A stretch of DNA of 64,000 nt from Glandiceps talaboti (lineage: Eukaryota; Hemichordata; Enteropneusta; Spengelidae). This document shows positions 13,801 to 32,219 of the stretch, piece after piece; position 1 is the first letter of the stretch, and every line of letters begins with the position of its first letter. The position numbers were made by a program, and so were the translations under genes. The stretch covers positions 4,869,463-4,933,462 of the forward strand of contig NC_135551.1 of the NCBI RefSeq assembly GCF_964340395.1. Direction: 5' to 3'. The notes beneath the pieces were generated by a model, which was not told the origin of the DNA, ran no database searches, and saw nothing but the letters and a program-made list of their open reading frames with translations.

Positions 13801-16800
13801 ACAGTTTGGAAGAACAGTTTTTATATTGTCTTTTTAAGTTGCCAGTTTTCGCTTCCACTATATCTTGCGAGACTTCACAATTTTCGCTATTTTGTTTTTT
13901 TTCTCGAATACGTAAAAAAGTTTAGGGACGGTAGTGCAAAACTAGGCCTTATTAATCAGTAAGGATTCTAATAGGCGCCGAGTCGTCAGATTTGATTCGA
14001 TAACTGTCATTTTATTTCGATATGGCCATGGCAATATTTTCTGTCGTTAATATAAATGTATGCGATATTATATATTGACAATGACAAGTTATAAATGACA
14101 TGATCACATAAATATCCTCAACTCAAGGCAAAAATTGTCCCACAGAAATTTGAATGCCTGTATCATGCACAAACGTACCCTACGATTAGTACAGATCGTT
14201 TTTTTCGAAATCCAATTGGGCCACGCTGCACGTTTATGTTGATTGACATCTTGTACTTTGTACCCTAATTGTTGGAGACTATTAATTTGCTCATCATATG
14301 CCCGTTTGCGGACATGTCATTGCAGAATGTTTGAACTTGTGTGTATATTCTATGTTTTATCAGGAACATCCCGAAGGCAGCCGTATTACTTACACAAACA
14401 TAATACATTCTGAGCGAGGAACAGAGATCTTTGAATTGGAATGTTGTTATGAGACTGAGTACACCATTGCCCCAATAAAGATCATTACCAATCCATGGTA
14501 AGAGTATATACATTGAATTCAAGTGTTATGCATTGTGTACAAAACTATGTATCTGTTGCACACTTATTATTGTAACATTATTGTCACATGTACATAATTC
14601 ACATATAAATACAGGGATATACCCAAACAATATAACAACATATGTTGTATTGCATGCTTAAGTCACAAACACAGTATACTTATATTAAGTACTAAGGCAT
14701 TTATATACATAGAGTATTTCAAGGGTTCATTGGTGGATATGATACAACACTTAACATTGGCCAATCAAAATCGTTTTATTGACTATTTACGTTTTATGCA
14801 ATTGTAACTGTTGCACTGCAAACTTCACGGATTCAGTTGCTGATTTTTTTTTCAATTTTAATTTATACTTAATGTATTTTCTTCTTTATCAGTTGCGTGC
14901 TGGTCACCCTGAAAGGATTCGGTACATTCAACATCACTGCATCTCTCTACACATCTGATAATTTCCTGATTCTGTTTAATGAAGATGCATTTCCTCTCAT
15001 GATCTGTGATGGTGTATTGATCTATTTTGGTATACAAGTTGATTTGAATGACCCTACATTGGAGTTGTTCACCGAGGATTGCTATGCTTCAGAAAGCGAT
15101 GATCCCAATGCTAATGTCGTCAAGTATGACATGATTATTAATGGGTAAGTTGGTGTGAATGTATTCGGATTCATCTGACCATGTATATCCTTTCATTTTG
15201 GTCGGGATTGCTTGATAGATTCACAGTAGACACTGTCAGTTTACTAAAGGATACACTCAGAAACGTGTACTGTGTTATAATAATGTACTACATGTACAAT
15301 AACAGTTCATTAGTACAATGCTAATGATGAAAGCAATTTTCACCATTCTCTCATCATGCAACCTCTCTGCCAATAAGCAAATTTGGCCGAAAGAGTACCT
15401 TGGTAATTTCTTTAAAAGGCATGAAGCTCCCAAATGTGTTTACACAATCTTTCCCCAGTCTATAACATGCATCTTCCAAAACCAGCTTTATTGCATTTGC
15501 TTAAATGAAGTCTTTATAACTTTTTCTTTATCTGAATGTTTAATAATCAGTCTGTCTATAATCTTACTTTCACCCAGCCTTTGATTTCTTATGCTATTTT
15601 TGGTAATATTAAGGAAATTTGATGTTAGGCTTCATTTTGTTTAATGTTCTGATTGACAGGTGTATTCAAAGTGACGTCGACGAGTATATAGCTGATTCAC
15701 TGACAAAGCATTACACATGGGACGCTTATGACGTAGTCAATCGTTATGATGTAGAAGATGGTGAGGAAGTAACCCTGTATATTCACTGCAAGGTCCATGT
15801 GTGCAAGAAGGACGAGGTTGGAACCCGTTGTTATGAGGTATGTTGGAATTGAGAAATAAAGTCTTTAATGTGATCTGCGTTATCAGTCACTAAGCTATAC
15901 ATATGTGCATAACGGAGATTAACGATACAAGTAACTTTGTCCAGTTTGTGACATGCTTGGCCGGACTCTAATTATTTGAATTGTGTGAGATAATTCGGTT
16001 GTCGTCCAGTTGATATGACTATCAGTTTTAATTAATAGGCCTTTCCGAAATTTGCCATGGTGGCGCTCTACTTCCTGTATGTGTGTATCGTGGGGCTATA
16101 CATGGTATAGGTTTTTTGTTTAATCAAAGAGCACTGCTGCTTTCCTCGATGTCTGAACCATACGAAAAACATCCCTGGTTTACACTTCTACAAAATACCA
16201 AGGGACAAAGCTCTAAAGAAACGGTACTATGAGGTGATACCCCTCAATTTGGGCGAAGAAGTTGTAGTCTCAATATCCTGTTTGTAGTCTGGAATGACCT
16301 ATTGTGAAGTTGTGTGATTCTCTAAATTAGTCCTAGATGATACGTCGAAATTACATGTCGCATTGTTCTTCATGAATTAATCTGGAAAGAAGTTCAATTC
16401 TTTTACTTTGATTTACATTAGGGAAGTATTTAAGTGACTGCCAAACTTTATATACTCTAGAGGGTATGTATTTTTGTATCTAGTAGGGCTGTTTATTTCT
16501 ACTGATCAGTTTAGAAAATGCTTTGATGAGTCTGTGATTCATATTCCTTACTGATATGTTAACATGGAATTTTTGTTCAAGGGATGCATTGATCGTAAGC
16601 GAAGAACAGCTGAGATAATGGATGCAGATACCTCTCCATCTACAAGCACTTTCATTACCCATGGCCCACTCAAGAAGACATCCAGGTAAGATAATGTATG
16701 TATGTATGTATGTATGTATGTATGTATGTATGTATGTATGGCTGGATGGATGGATGGATGGGTGGGTGGGTGGGTAGGTGTATGTATGTATGTATGTATG

Positions 16801-17028
16801 TATGTATGTATGTATGTATGTATGTATGTATGTATGCGCGTATGTACATGTGAGTCACTGTATTTGTGGGGCTATATTTAAAAAAAACTTATTTGTGAAA
16901 TTTTTAGAAATAAAGACGTCTAACTGTGTTTACATCCATTGCTGGCATCATATTTTGTTGACAGTAGTTATTAAACTGGAATATTATTTATGTCATTATT
17001 TTTTTTTATTTCTAGCTGTGACAACTAG
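174..17028 (+). CDS. LDLa(x15)-Kunitz(x2)-ZP mosaic secreted protein, 3' part of gene (5' end outside window)
   Basis: Twenty-three exons can be joined in one frame. They are fifteen LDLa exons (174-281, 662-772, 1942-2043, 2590-2751, 3202-3324, 4235-4357, 4708-4827, 5262-5369, 5927-6034, 6245-6352, 6912-7157, 8857-8967, 9565-9678, 10562-10672, 11202-11315), two Kunitz exons (12402-12569, 13009-13173), four ZP exons (13344-13552, 14364-14497, 14893-15144, 15660-15837) and two tail exons (16582-16685, 17016-17028). All LDLa and Kunitz exons are phase 1-1; the ZP exons then run 1-0, 0-2, 2-2, 2-0 without a frame break. About 1030 codons are visible. LDLa modules are Ca-dependent ligand-binding folds, Kunitz domains are protease-inhibitor folds, and ZP domains polymerise into extracellular filaments. 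A secreted matrix, egg-coat or epithelial-surface protein is therefore likely; the specific role is not inferable. Signal peptide and start codon are not in the window. The mosaic call is firm; that all exons belong to a single transcript is inferred from phase and order. Confidence 0.85.
662..772 (+). CDS. LDLa exon 2
   Basis: Acceptor ...acgaaag, donor gtgagt. Module [14 protein letters not shown]...[10 protein letters not shown] with the acidic SDE Ca-binding motif; phase 1-1, 37 codons. Confidence 0.87.
985..1320 (+). mobile_element. tRNA-derived SINE in LDLa intron
   Basis: An A-box-like tggttagagtgg lies at 1001-1012 and a B-box-like ggttcgagcc at 1037-1046, spaced as in a tRNA promoter. 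A non-tRNA body follows, then a 3' tail (cgctttgagcac... agcactatacaaaa... attattt) resembling the 3' tails shared by many metazoan SINEs with L2/CR1-type LINEs. It sits in the intron between LDLa exons 2 and 3. Exact ends and target-site duplications were not resolved. Confidence 0.7.
1942..2043 (+). CDS. LDLa exon 3 (degenerate Ca site)
   Basis: Acceptor ttgcttacag, donor gtgaga. Six cysteines are present ([16 protein letters not shown]...CGYDELYC), but the module is short (34 codons) and the usual D-x-SDE calcium motif is reduced to GYDELYC. Metal binding may be weaker. Phase 1-1. Confidence 0.82.
2590..2751 (+). CDS. LDLa exon 4 with Tyr/Asn-rich insertion
   Basis: Acceptor tttaatag, donor gtaagc. 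A normal start ([13 protein letters not shown]...CDHVPDC) is followed by an insertion of about 20 residues very rich in Tyr and Asn ([16 protein letters not shown]), then the normal end DMSDEIGC. The exon has 54 codons instead of about 36, in frame and without a stop, so the insert looks translated rather than intronic. Confidence 0.82.
3202..3324 (+). CDS. LDLa exon 5
   Basis: Acceptor tatccattcag, donor gtaaga. Module [21 protein letters not shown]...CGDWSDE followed by a slightly extended last loop (SIGGSIC). Phase 1-1, 41 codons. Confidence 0.86.
4235..4357 (+). CDS. LDLa exon 6
   Basis: Acceptor ttgtttcag, donor gtaagt. Module [21 protein letters not shown]...[10 protein letters not shown] with an intact SDE motif; phase 1-1, 41 codons. 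Confidence 0.87.
4708..4827 (+). CDS. LDLa exon 7
   Basis: Acceptor tttcatag, donor gtaagt. Module [22 protein letters not shown]...[12 protein letters not shown]; one to two residues longer than usual in the Ca loop. Phase 1-1, 40 codons. Confidence 0.86.
5262..5369 (+). CDS. LDLa exon 8
   Basis: Acceptor tgtattcag, donor gtatgt. Canonical module [20 protein letters not shown]...[10 protein letters not shown]; phase 1-1, 36 codons. Confidence 0.88.
5927..6034 (+). CDS. LDLa exon 9
   Basis: Acceptor atttacag, weaker donor gtagga. Module [20 protein letters not shown]...CRDGSDENC; phase 1-1, 36 codons. The donor departs from consensus, but phase and length agree with the neighbouring modules. 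Confidence 0.83.
6139..6184 (+). repeat. (ATGT)n microsatellite
   Basis: Uninterrupted tetranucleotide array in the intron between LDLa exons 9 and 10. Confidence 0.95.
6245..6352 (+). CDS. LDLa exon 10
   Basis: Acceptor tatatttag, donor gtaagt. Canonical module [20 protein letters not shown]...[10 protein letters not shown]; phase 1-1, 36 codons. Confidence 0.88.
6912..7157 (+). CDS. LDLa exon 11 with large Tyr/Gly-rich insertion
   Basis: Acceptor aatttcag, donor gtaaga. It begins as a normal module ([14 protein letters not shown]) and ends as one ([10 protein letters not shown]). Roughly 45 residues between the third cysteine and the Ca loop are dominated by Tyr, Gly, Glu and Asn in YGY/YEY-type repeats, followed by YYWW. 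The exon has 82 codons, more than twice the norm, with a continuous frame and phase 1-1. The fourth-cysteine region is remodelled. SDT replaces SDE, so Ca binding may be altered. Confidence 0.8.
7158..8856 (+). other. intron: diverged repeat and microsatellites
   Basis: This 1.7 kb intron holds a (GT)n/poly-G tract at about 7420-7450. A stretch at 7540-8020 has recurrent aagggggta-like and gggtttttttgca motifs, in the manner of a decayed mobile element. A (CATA)n/(CGTA)n array lies at 8629-8735. No coding module was found. Confidence 0.6.
8629..8735 (+). repeat. (CATA)n/(CGTA)n microsatellite
   Basis: A compound tetranucleotide array that switches from CATA to CGTA and back. It is missing from the second tandem unit, which has a short (CA)n at 10418-10438 instead. 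Confidence 0.93.
8857..8967 (+). CDS. LDLa exon 12 (tandem copy 1)
   Basis: Acceptor ttttatag, donor gtgagt. Module [14 protein letters not shown]...[10 protein letters not shown]; phase 1-1, 37 codons. Identical in nucleotide sequence to exon 14. Confidence 0.88.
9047..9184 (+). repeat. (CTA/CTG)n trinucleotide microsatellite
   Basis: About 140 bp of CTA with blocks of CTG just after LDLa exon 12. The duplicated unit carries a shorter array at 10746-10805, so the array changed length after duplication. Confidence 0.93.
9565..9678 (+). CDS. LDLa exon 13 (tandem copy 1)
   Basis: Acceptor gtttgatag, donor gtaagt. Module [15 protein letters not shown]...[10 protein letters not shown], with RDE in place of SDE; phase 1-1, 38 codons. 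Five bases differ from exon 15. Confidence 0.86.
10562..10672 (+). CDS. LDLa exon 14 (tandem copy 2)
   Basis: Nucleotide-identical to exon 12 over all 111 bases, with the same acceptor and donor. Phase 1-1. Confidence 0.88.
10746..10805 (+). repeat. (CTG)n/(CTA)n microsatellite, copy in unit 2
   Basis: The shorter counterpart of the array at 9047-9184. It is followed by a (CCA)n stretch at 10830-10856. Confidence 0.93.
11202..11315 (+). CDS. LDLa exon 15 (tandem copy 2)
   Basis: Paralogue of exon 13 with five substitutions, two of them amino-acid changing (M to L, Y to H). Phase 1-1, 38 codons; last LDLa module before the Kunitz domains. Confidence 0.86.
12402..12569 (+). CDS. Kunitz domain exon 1
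   Basis: Donor gtaaat; the acceptor at gtgaag is weak but gives the needed phase 1. Encodes a Kunitz fold with the six canonical cysteines at BPTI-like spacing (C-x8-C-x15-C-x7-C-x12-C-x3-C), KWYYD and [13 protein letters not shown]. Two extra cysteines occur: one right after C1 (TCCLPP) and one after WYYD. The P1 position after the second canonical Cys is Ser rather than Lys/Arg, so trypsin-type inhibition is unlikely. Confidence 0.85.
13009..13173 (+). CDS. Kunitz domain exon 2
   Basis: Acceptor tttctctcag, donor gtatgt; phase 1-1, 55 codons. Motifs [21 protein letters not shown] and EKCELEC. P1 is Asp. It again has a doubled Cys at the first position (SCCLDP) but no second extra Cys, so one cysteine may be unpaired. 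Confidence 0.87.
13344..13552 (+). CDS. ZP domain exon 1 (ZP-N)
   Basis: Acceptor tctggcag, donor gtgagt; phase 1 to 0. ZP-N hallmarks: [12 protein letters not shown] at the start, DDNC, and [10 protein letters not shown], giving the first three ZP cysteines. Confidence 0.85.
13650..13960 (+). repeat. dispersed repeat R1, copy 1 (intronic)
   Basis: Shares an ordered series of words with 56150-56490 in the same orientation: cagatgtacag, attacag, ttggaagaacagttt, tatattgtcttttt, gacttcacaattttcg and gtaaaaaagtttaggg. Interspersed repeat of unknown class in the intron after ZP exon 1. Confidence 0.7.
14364..14497 (+). CDS. ZP domain exon 2 (end of ZP-N)
   Basis: Acceptor ttttatcag, donor gtaaga; phase 0 to 2. 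Encodes [16 protein letters not shown] and [11 protein letters not shown], which is the end of ZP-N with its fourth cysteine. Confidence 0.83.
14893..15144 (+). CDS. ZP domain exon 3 (ZP-C)
   Basis: Acceptor ctttatcag, donor gtaagt; phase 2 to 2. Contains [19 protein letters not shown] and [11 protein letters not shown]...[11 protein letters not shown], the characteristic ZP-C strand and Cys pattern. Confidence 0.85.
15660..15837 (+). CDS. ZP domain exon 4 (ZP-C end)
   Basis: Acceptor gattgacag, donor gtatgt; phase 2 to 0. Encodes [11 protein letters not shown]...[21 protein letters not shown], the closing cysteine cluster of a ZP domain. Confidence 0.85.
16582..16685 (+). CDS. tail exon with furin-type site
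   Basis: Acceptor ttgttcaag, donor gtaaga; phase 0 to 2. The first residues [13 protein letters not shown] supply the last Cys of the ZP domain and an RKRR dibasic site, matching the consensus furin cleavage site that follows ZP domains. The rest is Ser/Thr-rich with no hydrophobic segment. Confidence 0.78.
16695..16840 (+). repeat. (TATG)n/(TGGA)n compound microsatellite
   Basis: ATGT array, then TGGA/TGGG steps, then ATGT again, directly after the donor of the preceding exon. Confidence 0.95.
17016..17028 (+). CDS. last coding exon and stop of ZP mosaic gene
   Basis: Acceptor tatttctag; completes Ser and adds C-D-N before TAG at 17026-17028. The predicted protein therefore ends without a transmembrane segment or GPI signal. 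The exon is tiny, so its call rests on the acceptor and phase only. Confidence 0.6.
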
Positions 17029-18390
17029 CTAAAAAGGATGTACAAAATGAATCAAGAATATGATATCTCGTCAAACAAACATATTTAATTATATTTCATT
17101 TCATCATTTCGTTGAATTTGTCATTTATTGTCTTGTAATTTGAATCATTAGTATTTGATGTACTTTACTTTATGAGATTTGAAGATTTGTCTATGGTATT
17201 GGAGATAAGATAAACTCAATATTTGAACTTTAATTTGATGACATGACTTATATTCGCCAAGATTATGAATATTTAAATGGTTGTGGCATTATGTCAATAT
17301 TCAATTTAAGATGCTCATTTTGGCTTGGTAATCTATATTTACCACATGTCATAATTCTTATTTCAAATGTATGATTGTATTGCTTCAATATTTATATTTA
17401 TTGGGCAATTTATTGGTGATGGGTGTTCATGAAGGTCTTCATATTCAATTAAAATCATAATATCCAACAAACACATGAATGTGCAATTTCAATTTTGTTT
17501 ATGTGGTAGAAATGTTGGTTGGCATGGTGTTCTAATTACGATTTAACACGTTACATAAATCCTGCTTTTGATGTGATGTATGTGTATGATGAATATATGA
17601 ATATGTGACCCTGGGTCACATGAGTACGCCCAGATCTGTGTTGCGTGACGACAATTTGCCCAATACTTGGAAATATTTGGCTAGCAGGGCCGTCCACTTC
17701 AATCTTGATTATGGGTGAGCACTCTCATGGTGAGCACCTTTTAAAAAAAATAAGGACATGTCGGAACCCATTCGAGGTACACAATTTCAAACCATGAACA
17801 TTATTTCAAGCCACAGAGCACTTGAATATCGTCTTTTACTCTCAGTACATTAGTATATGGCTATATTGAATGGTGAACATTTTAACTTACAATATAATAT
17901 TAAGGCATATATCCTAAGGGCTTATGTCCATGTAATGTTTCTCCTTTAAATGTTTTTGCATTTGTCGATATTGATAATGTACGAATGCTACTGATATGAA
18001 AACAATTTCACTTAGCGTATAATCGTGTTTTTGTGTATGTCATATGTCACATCTAAAAGATATGGTGGACAGGTTGTCAAAAATCATATCTATAATGGCA
18101 AAGGCTGCAGATAAGAAAGTAGTCAAAAACCATACTCTATTAACTGTCACGGTTGCAGACATGGACAGGTCAATGGCTAGTCAATATCACGTGAACAATA
18201 ATGCAGGCACTCTAGAATGACTAGCAATTAACTCATTTTATAACTCATTTTTATTAAACGTGGTTGATGAAAGCTATACCAAGAAGTTAATCTTCATAAT
18301 AACCTGTGTAATATCTATGGCTCTTTAAAATAACGGTGAGATTATTGGACTGAAATACTAGTCTTTAATGATATGAGGAATACCTCTTCA
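17029..18390 (+). other. 3' UTR / intergenic region after ZP mosaic gene
   Basis: AT-rich, no coding signal. The part at about 17210-17480 is similar, in the same orientation, to 50660-50910 (see findings). The rest up to 18390 shows no recognisable feature. Confidence 0.6.
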
Positions 18391-18925
18391 TTATCTGATA
18401 GACGTGCAAAATTATACAAGTCGTTATTTTTTCAGCAATTCGCCATCAGTTATGTTTGCAAATGCAATAACCGTATTATTATCTGTTGTAGAAATCACAT
18501 TTTTCAGATCGATTTCATCTTCGTTTTTGTATGTACTGGTGCGTTCAAGAGCAAAATATGTTTTACCATTGCTTGACCAGAGTGCACAGGATATATATAG
18601 GCACTTATCAAATGTTGCACATGAAAAACAAAAAAGAATGGCAGACAGGCATATATTAAGTAAATGGGCACATTTTATGCAGTTTCAGTATTTATTGGTG
18701 ACACAGGACGATTTGCAAAACTCAACTGTACCATTGAAAATGGCTTGGTTAATTGAAGTGACAATTGCTCATCCAAGAGCAAAACATCTGTGGGAAGTCT
18801 GTGGGCGACCTGTCTGTTGAATGTAGCCCTACTGTCTTAGTGAACTTTGTTTGGAGCAGACTTGCTTTGCATGAGTGACTGAATGATGCCTGTCTGTCTG
18901 GTGGTTGTAATGAACATTGCTGAAT
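18390..18925 (+). repeat. dispersed repeat R2, copy 1
   Basis: Shares with 29560-30260 (+) and 34590-35060 (-) the ordered words agcaattcgccat, gcacatgaaaaacaaaa, atggcagac, cattttatgcagtttcag, tatttattg, gaagtgacaattg and caagagcaaaac. Fragments of reading frame exist but are broken differently in each copy, so it is treated as a non-autonomous or decayed interspersed repeat. Confidence 0.72.
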
Positions 18926-19177
18926 AGGATGAACGTTTTTGACTAGCTATAAAAATTGTTATTTAACATAAAAAATTCTAGTGATGGCGCCATTATGGTC
19001 ATATATATTATGAATTTATGGCGACAGCAGTACCAGTTCCTCAACATCGAAAGACATGTTGTACAGTTTGCACTAACAAATTCCTATTTCAGTATGCAAG
19101 AAAAGTAACTATCACAGACTATACAGTTACAAATCAACATACCGCCATACTATTACATCGGGATAACCTACTAAGCA

Positions 19178-28047
<8,870 letters not shown>

Positions 28048-28660
28048 CTACAGGAGATGAAAAGGGGGTCAAATGTCAATGTTTGTAGACATAGATCATA
28101 GTGTAGCCTTTACACGAAGCTTTGCAAAATTGTGTAAATTTTTGTATTTCAGTGTACATGGTCATGAAAGAAAGTAGAGCTCAGTTTGTTTCGTTGGATG
28201 TTTTGGTTGCAATTGAAGTCAACAATCAAAAAATATACGTCAACACTCATAAATATGTTATCCATGGATAACCTGGCGTGCTACATCGATCAACATTCAA
28301 CTGTTCTCTTGAAATAATTTCATTTTTACCAATATCAACTACATGACATTGTACACAACATGTCGATTGAAGGCCAATCATATGGTGTGTTATATGTACA
28401 TTAGAATGGACGATGCATCGTGTGGCTCCACCCTCACTGGCTTCCTCTCTCCGGACTGTATCAATCTCAACAACTGGCAACTTCACAGATTTAGGCCCCA
28501 CCCTTAATTGGTGACTACAAGGTCATACAGAGGTCGTCATGTAGATCAAAAATCAAATATGTACAATAGCTTCTGTGTCTGGTGATAAAAACGAATGTTG
28601 CCATGGTGACACATGTCAATCACACGGTTGAAGGCATTGAGACACCATGTGCAACGTAAA

Positions 28661-28695
28661 CACACACACACACACACACATACACACACACACAC
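28661..28695 (+). repeat. (CA)n microsatellite
   Basis: Short interrupted CA array in the left arm. Confidence 0.9.
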
Positions 28696-28917
28696 CTGAA
28701 GATCTTCTGTTAGGCCAATAACATTGTTTTACACCCAATCAAGCTGCTTAACACTGCCACTGACCTATCAGTAACATAAGGTGAACAAAAGGTGCACCAA
28801 TGGCATTGTAGCACAACTGTAAAGTTTCTAAAAATGTTTATCCACCTGCTGATCTATGCTAGGTATTACTATAGGTGTTCATTGGCTGAATGATTATCTT
28901 GTTACCTATCCAACCCT

Positions 28918-29176
28918 GTTGTTATATTTGCAATATACGCGATCATTTGGGTCTCGCTATGGGCGTGGTCTTATTGGTAGGTATATTTGCATATATTTTT
29001 GAATGTTTATTCATTTGTTTATTAATACATGTTATCTTTGCAATATACGTGATCATTTGGCTGTTGCTATGGGCGCGGTCTTCTTGCTAGGTATATCTAC
29101 ATACATTATTGAACGTTTATTCATTTGTCTATTAATCCCTGTTGTTTTCTTTGCAATATATGTGATCATTTGGGGG
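28918..29176 (+). repeat. tandem repeat, unit about 110-113 bp
   Basis: The segment tttgcaatatacg-gatcatttggg...ctatgggcg...ggtatat...ttattcatttgt-tattaat occurs twice and starts a third time (caatata at 28931, 29041, 29154). Confidence 0.85.
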
Positions 29177-29559
29177 ATCACGAAAGCCGAGTGAAGTTGA
29201 GGATGGCAAGCTTTCCGTGCTGAGAATAGAAGGCGGGCATTTCAACAACATTTTTGCATAAATCGTGAAATTCCAGGACTATACGCTTACGGAATGCATT
29301 TAGTTTAAATATGGTGTGTTCTGTGACTGAACATCCGGTCTGGCAGCCTTGCGATAACATGTGCGATTTACCTGTCGTATGTGTCATATGTTGGGTGTTT
29401 ACTTGGTTATGTTATAGATTATCAATTTTCGCCACCATTACTGGTAAAATCGTCTGAATACATCACATTTTACAGAAAATGAATGGTAAAGAAAACATAA
29501 GAAGCCGTGTCGATATTGGCTAAATGGGACATCGAACGAACAACAGCCTACCGGTCTGG

Positions 29560-30260
29560 CTTGAGATAAACATCGATCAATACAAAATTCATGTCAGCTC
29601 GGTACAGGTCAGGTACAGTCAGATCAGGTATTTTAAGGTATCGACTGCATTTTATTTGAAGGTTCACATTCAGATTCAAAGATGTGAAATACGTCACTAT
29701 GTTTGTTGAAGATTTTTGATTAGTCGTTTTCCTTTTATCATTCTCAGCAATTCGCCATGTTTTTTTAAAATCAAAAATGCCTCACAATTAATGTCTCCTG
29801 AATCACCATTTTTTGCATTGATATCCCATTCATTCTTGGACGTACTGGTGCATTCGAATTCAAGAGCAAGAAAAAAAAACGTTTTGCCCTTGCTTGGTAT
29901 AGGACGTCTGCAGGCACTTTTAAAATGTTGGATCCAAACAAAAAATATGGCAGATGCTCATATCAGCAAATCATCGCATTTCATGCATTTTCAGTATTTA
30001 TTGATGACAGGACAATTTGCACATATAATACATACCATTGCAATATGTTCAGGACAAGAGTGTATGAAAATGGCGTGGCAAAATGAAGTGACAATTGCTT
30101 GTTCAAGAACAAAATATATTGGGAAGTCAGCGGGCGACCTGTCTGTTGAACGTAGCTATATTTTCGTGTTCACATTCAAGCCCTTCCGTGAATTACTGAA
30201 TGGTGACTGTCTGTCTGATGATTGTAATGACAACTGCTGAACATGATGAATGTTTTTGAC
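29560..30260 (+). repeat. dispersed repeat R2, copy 2
   Basis: The longest copy: ggtacaggtcaggtacagtc, ttcacattcagattcaaagatgtgaa, agcaattcgccatg, atggcagatgctcatat, gaagtgacaattgcttg, and so on. Its inverted partner is at 34590-35060, so this copy predates the inverted duplication. Confidence 0.72.
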
Positions 30261-31004
30261 ACATACTAATATCTATTAGTATGTACATACTATCTTTTCT
30301 CAATTCTAAGAGCTTATTCTCCAACTCGAGACAGTTGGTATAATCATAGTCTACGTTTCTCCTACTTGTGGTTTTTTGTTGATACATGCTTTTGATGTGC
30401 TATGTATAGTAATTTCAACATGACCCTGGAGCCAACTTCACACACATGATGTATCTTAGACATATCCGGAATGTATCAAGAATGTACAAAAAACAAGAAC
30501 ACGCACCAACTTTATGTGAGACATCAGTATCTGCCACCATGGCATACCAAGAGCAGTCTGCAAAAATTGATCACAGCATACTGAAAATCAATGACTTCCA
30601 CATACATCCTAACTTTGTCAAGATGTCATGTTTAAATTTACGTTAACATGTTCCAGATTAAAAGGTCAATGGTTATTCAGTGGGCCATATAATAAAAACA
30701 TCTGTATAAATTAATAGTAGCAACACTGTGTGTAATATTAAGAATCTCAAGAATATCAAATCTACCCTTATTTTCAATGTTTCATATGAATAATGAAAAT
30801 CATGCTCTAATATATATTGATACAATATATGTTGTATCAAAAGTCAATGAAATGTGGCACGAACAATCAGGTCCGGTAACCGGTTTAATTGGATATCTAC
30901 GATGTCTCTGGTCAAACCAAAGAAGAGGAAGTTTTCTTTCTTGTTTGTTATCAAACAGTAGGGTATATGTTGAAACCACAGACAAAGAAGAAATAAATTT
31001 CATT

Positions 31005-31050
31005 CATTCATTCATTCATTCATTCATTCATTCATTCATTCATTCATTCA
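31005..31050 (+). repeat. (CATT)n microsatellite
   Basis: Tetranucleotide array in the left arm. Confidence 0.95.
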
Positions 31051-32106
31051 AATTGTTTGTATAAAAGGGTGAACAGATTATTGTTATACAAGACAGATGT
31101 GGGTGGAACATGTAATAGATACCGTCCACAGACTCATACCGCTCGGCCATTATGACGTCTGAGGATGGTATATATATTTTATACCCAAGAGACAATCCGC
31201 GTAGCATTTCTTATACACCTTTTCCTGTAGACTAATCATTGACTCATGCCCTGATTCGCACATATCAGTCACACCTGTTACGTGATGTAATCTCTGGCTA
31301 TGTCGCAAATGAAATTTGAATAAAAAAGTCTGATGCCATGGTAATTTTAACGCCTTTCATTCACATACCTATCTCTGCTTGGATGCAACCAGCTCTGGTT
31401 GGAATGCTGGACGTATGGGTGCATCCATTTTCCTGGTATAAACCTTACCCAATTTGAATTTCGTGTTGATTGTTTTGTTAGAAGAACTTTTCACTCGGTA
31501 TATTGTTTGCCTCGAAAATGTGTCACTTGGACAAGTCATGTTGCATTTATTGATCATCATAAAATATCGTCTTTTATGAAGTTTTACAGGAATTGTCAAA
31601 TCCTATGAATATCGACTGCACTATAGATATGGGCAGACCAAAATTCAAACAGAGGCAAGTAGAACTAGGGGATGGGACTCAGGGGCAGTGCCAGTGGCTA
31701 GCTCTTGTAAGGGTGAGCGGCCAATATATTCAAACCCAAGACATCCTTTTAGACCAATTTTGACACAAAACCAATACCCCATTTAAGACCATTAGATGTC
31801 TTCAGAAGATCAAATTTCAGACCAAAATACATTTGGGGTAGTTCTATAGTAACGGAAGGTGGATTACAAAATGTAGTTGACACTCTTTTACATTTGTTTC
31901 CTTCAGGAGAAAATATTTCTGGGCAATTATTCACAGTTACACAGTTATGATTTAGTGCAGGGCAGCGGACCACATTTTAGACAAAACAAAATCACAAATA
32001 ATGAAGTTACACTCCTCGTCTAAAACACAACAACCCAGATCATGGGAGGGGTGTTTGCTTTACACGGGGTACTTACTTAACGCTTGGTAAATCCCCTCTC
32101 TTACAG

Positions 32107-32219
32107 CTTGAAAACAGTTTTTGTACATCCATGGAGATTGGGAATCCCTTTGCCTACGATCATTCGATGTACAGTATTAGAGAAGGCTTCTTTGCTGACC
32201 CACTTTTTGTTAAAGCGTA
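32107..32219 (+). other. conserved short reading frame, left-arm copy
   Basis: After ctcttacag a frame reads LENSFCTSMEIGNPFAYDHS-MYSIREGFFADPLF and stops at TAG. The inverted partner on the other arm keeps the same frame and stop position. Could be a terminal coding exon of an unrecognised gene or repeat-derived. Function unknown. Confidence 0.35.

Noticed and set aside
174-17028. CRISPR array or prokaryotic operon reading of the repeated modules
   Set aside because: The repeats are diverged LDLa exons with splice sites, and the window is clearly eukaryotic.
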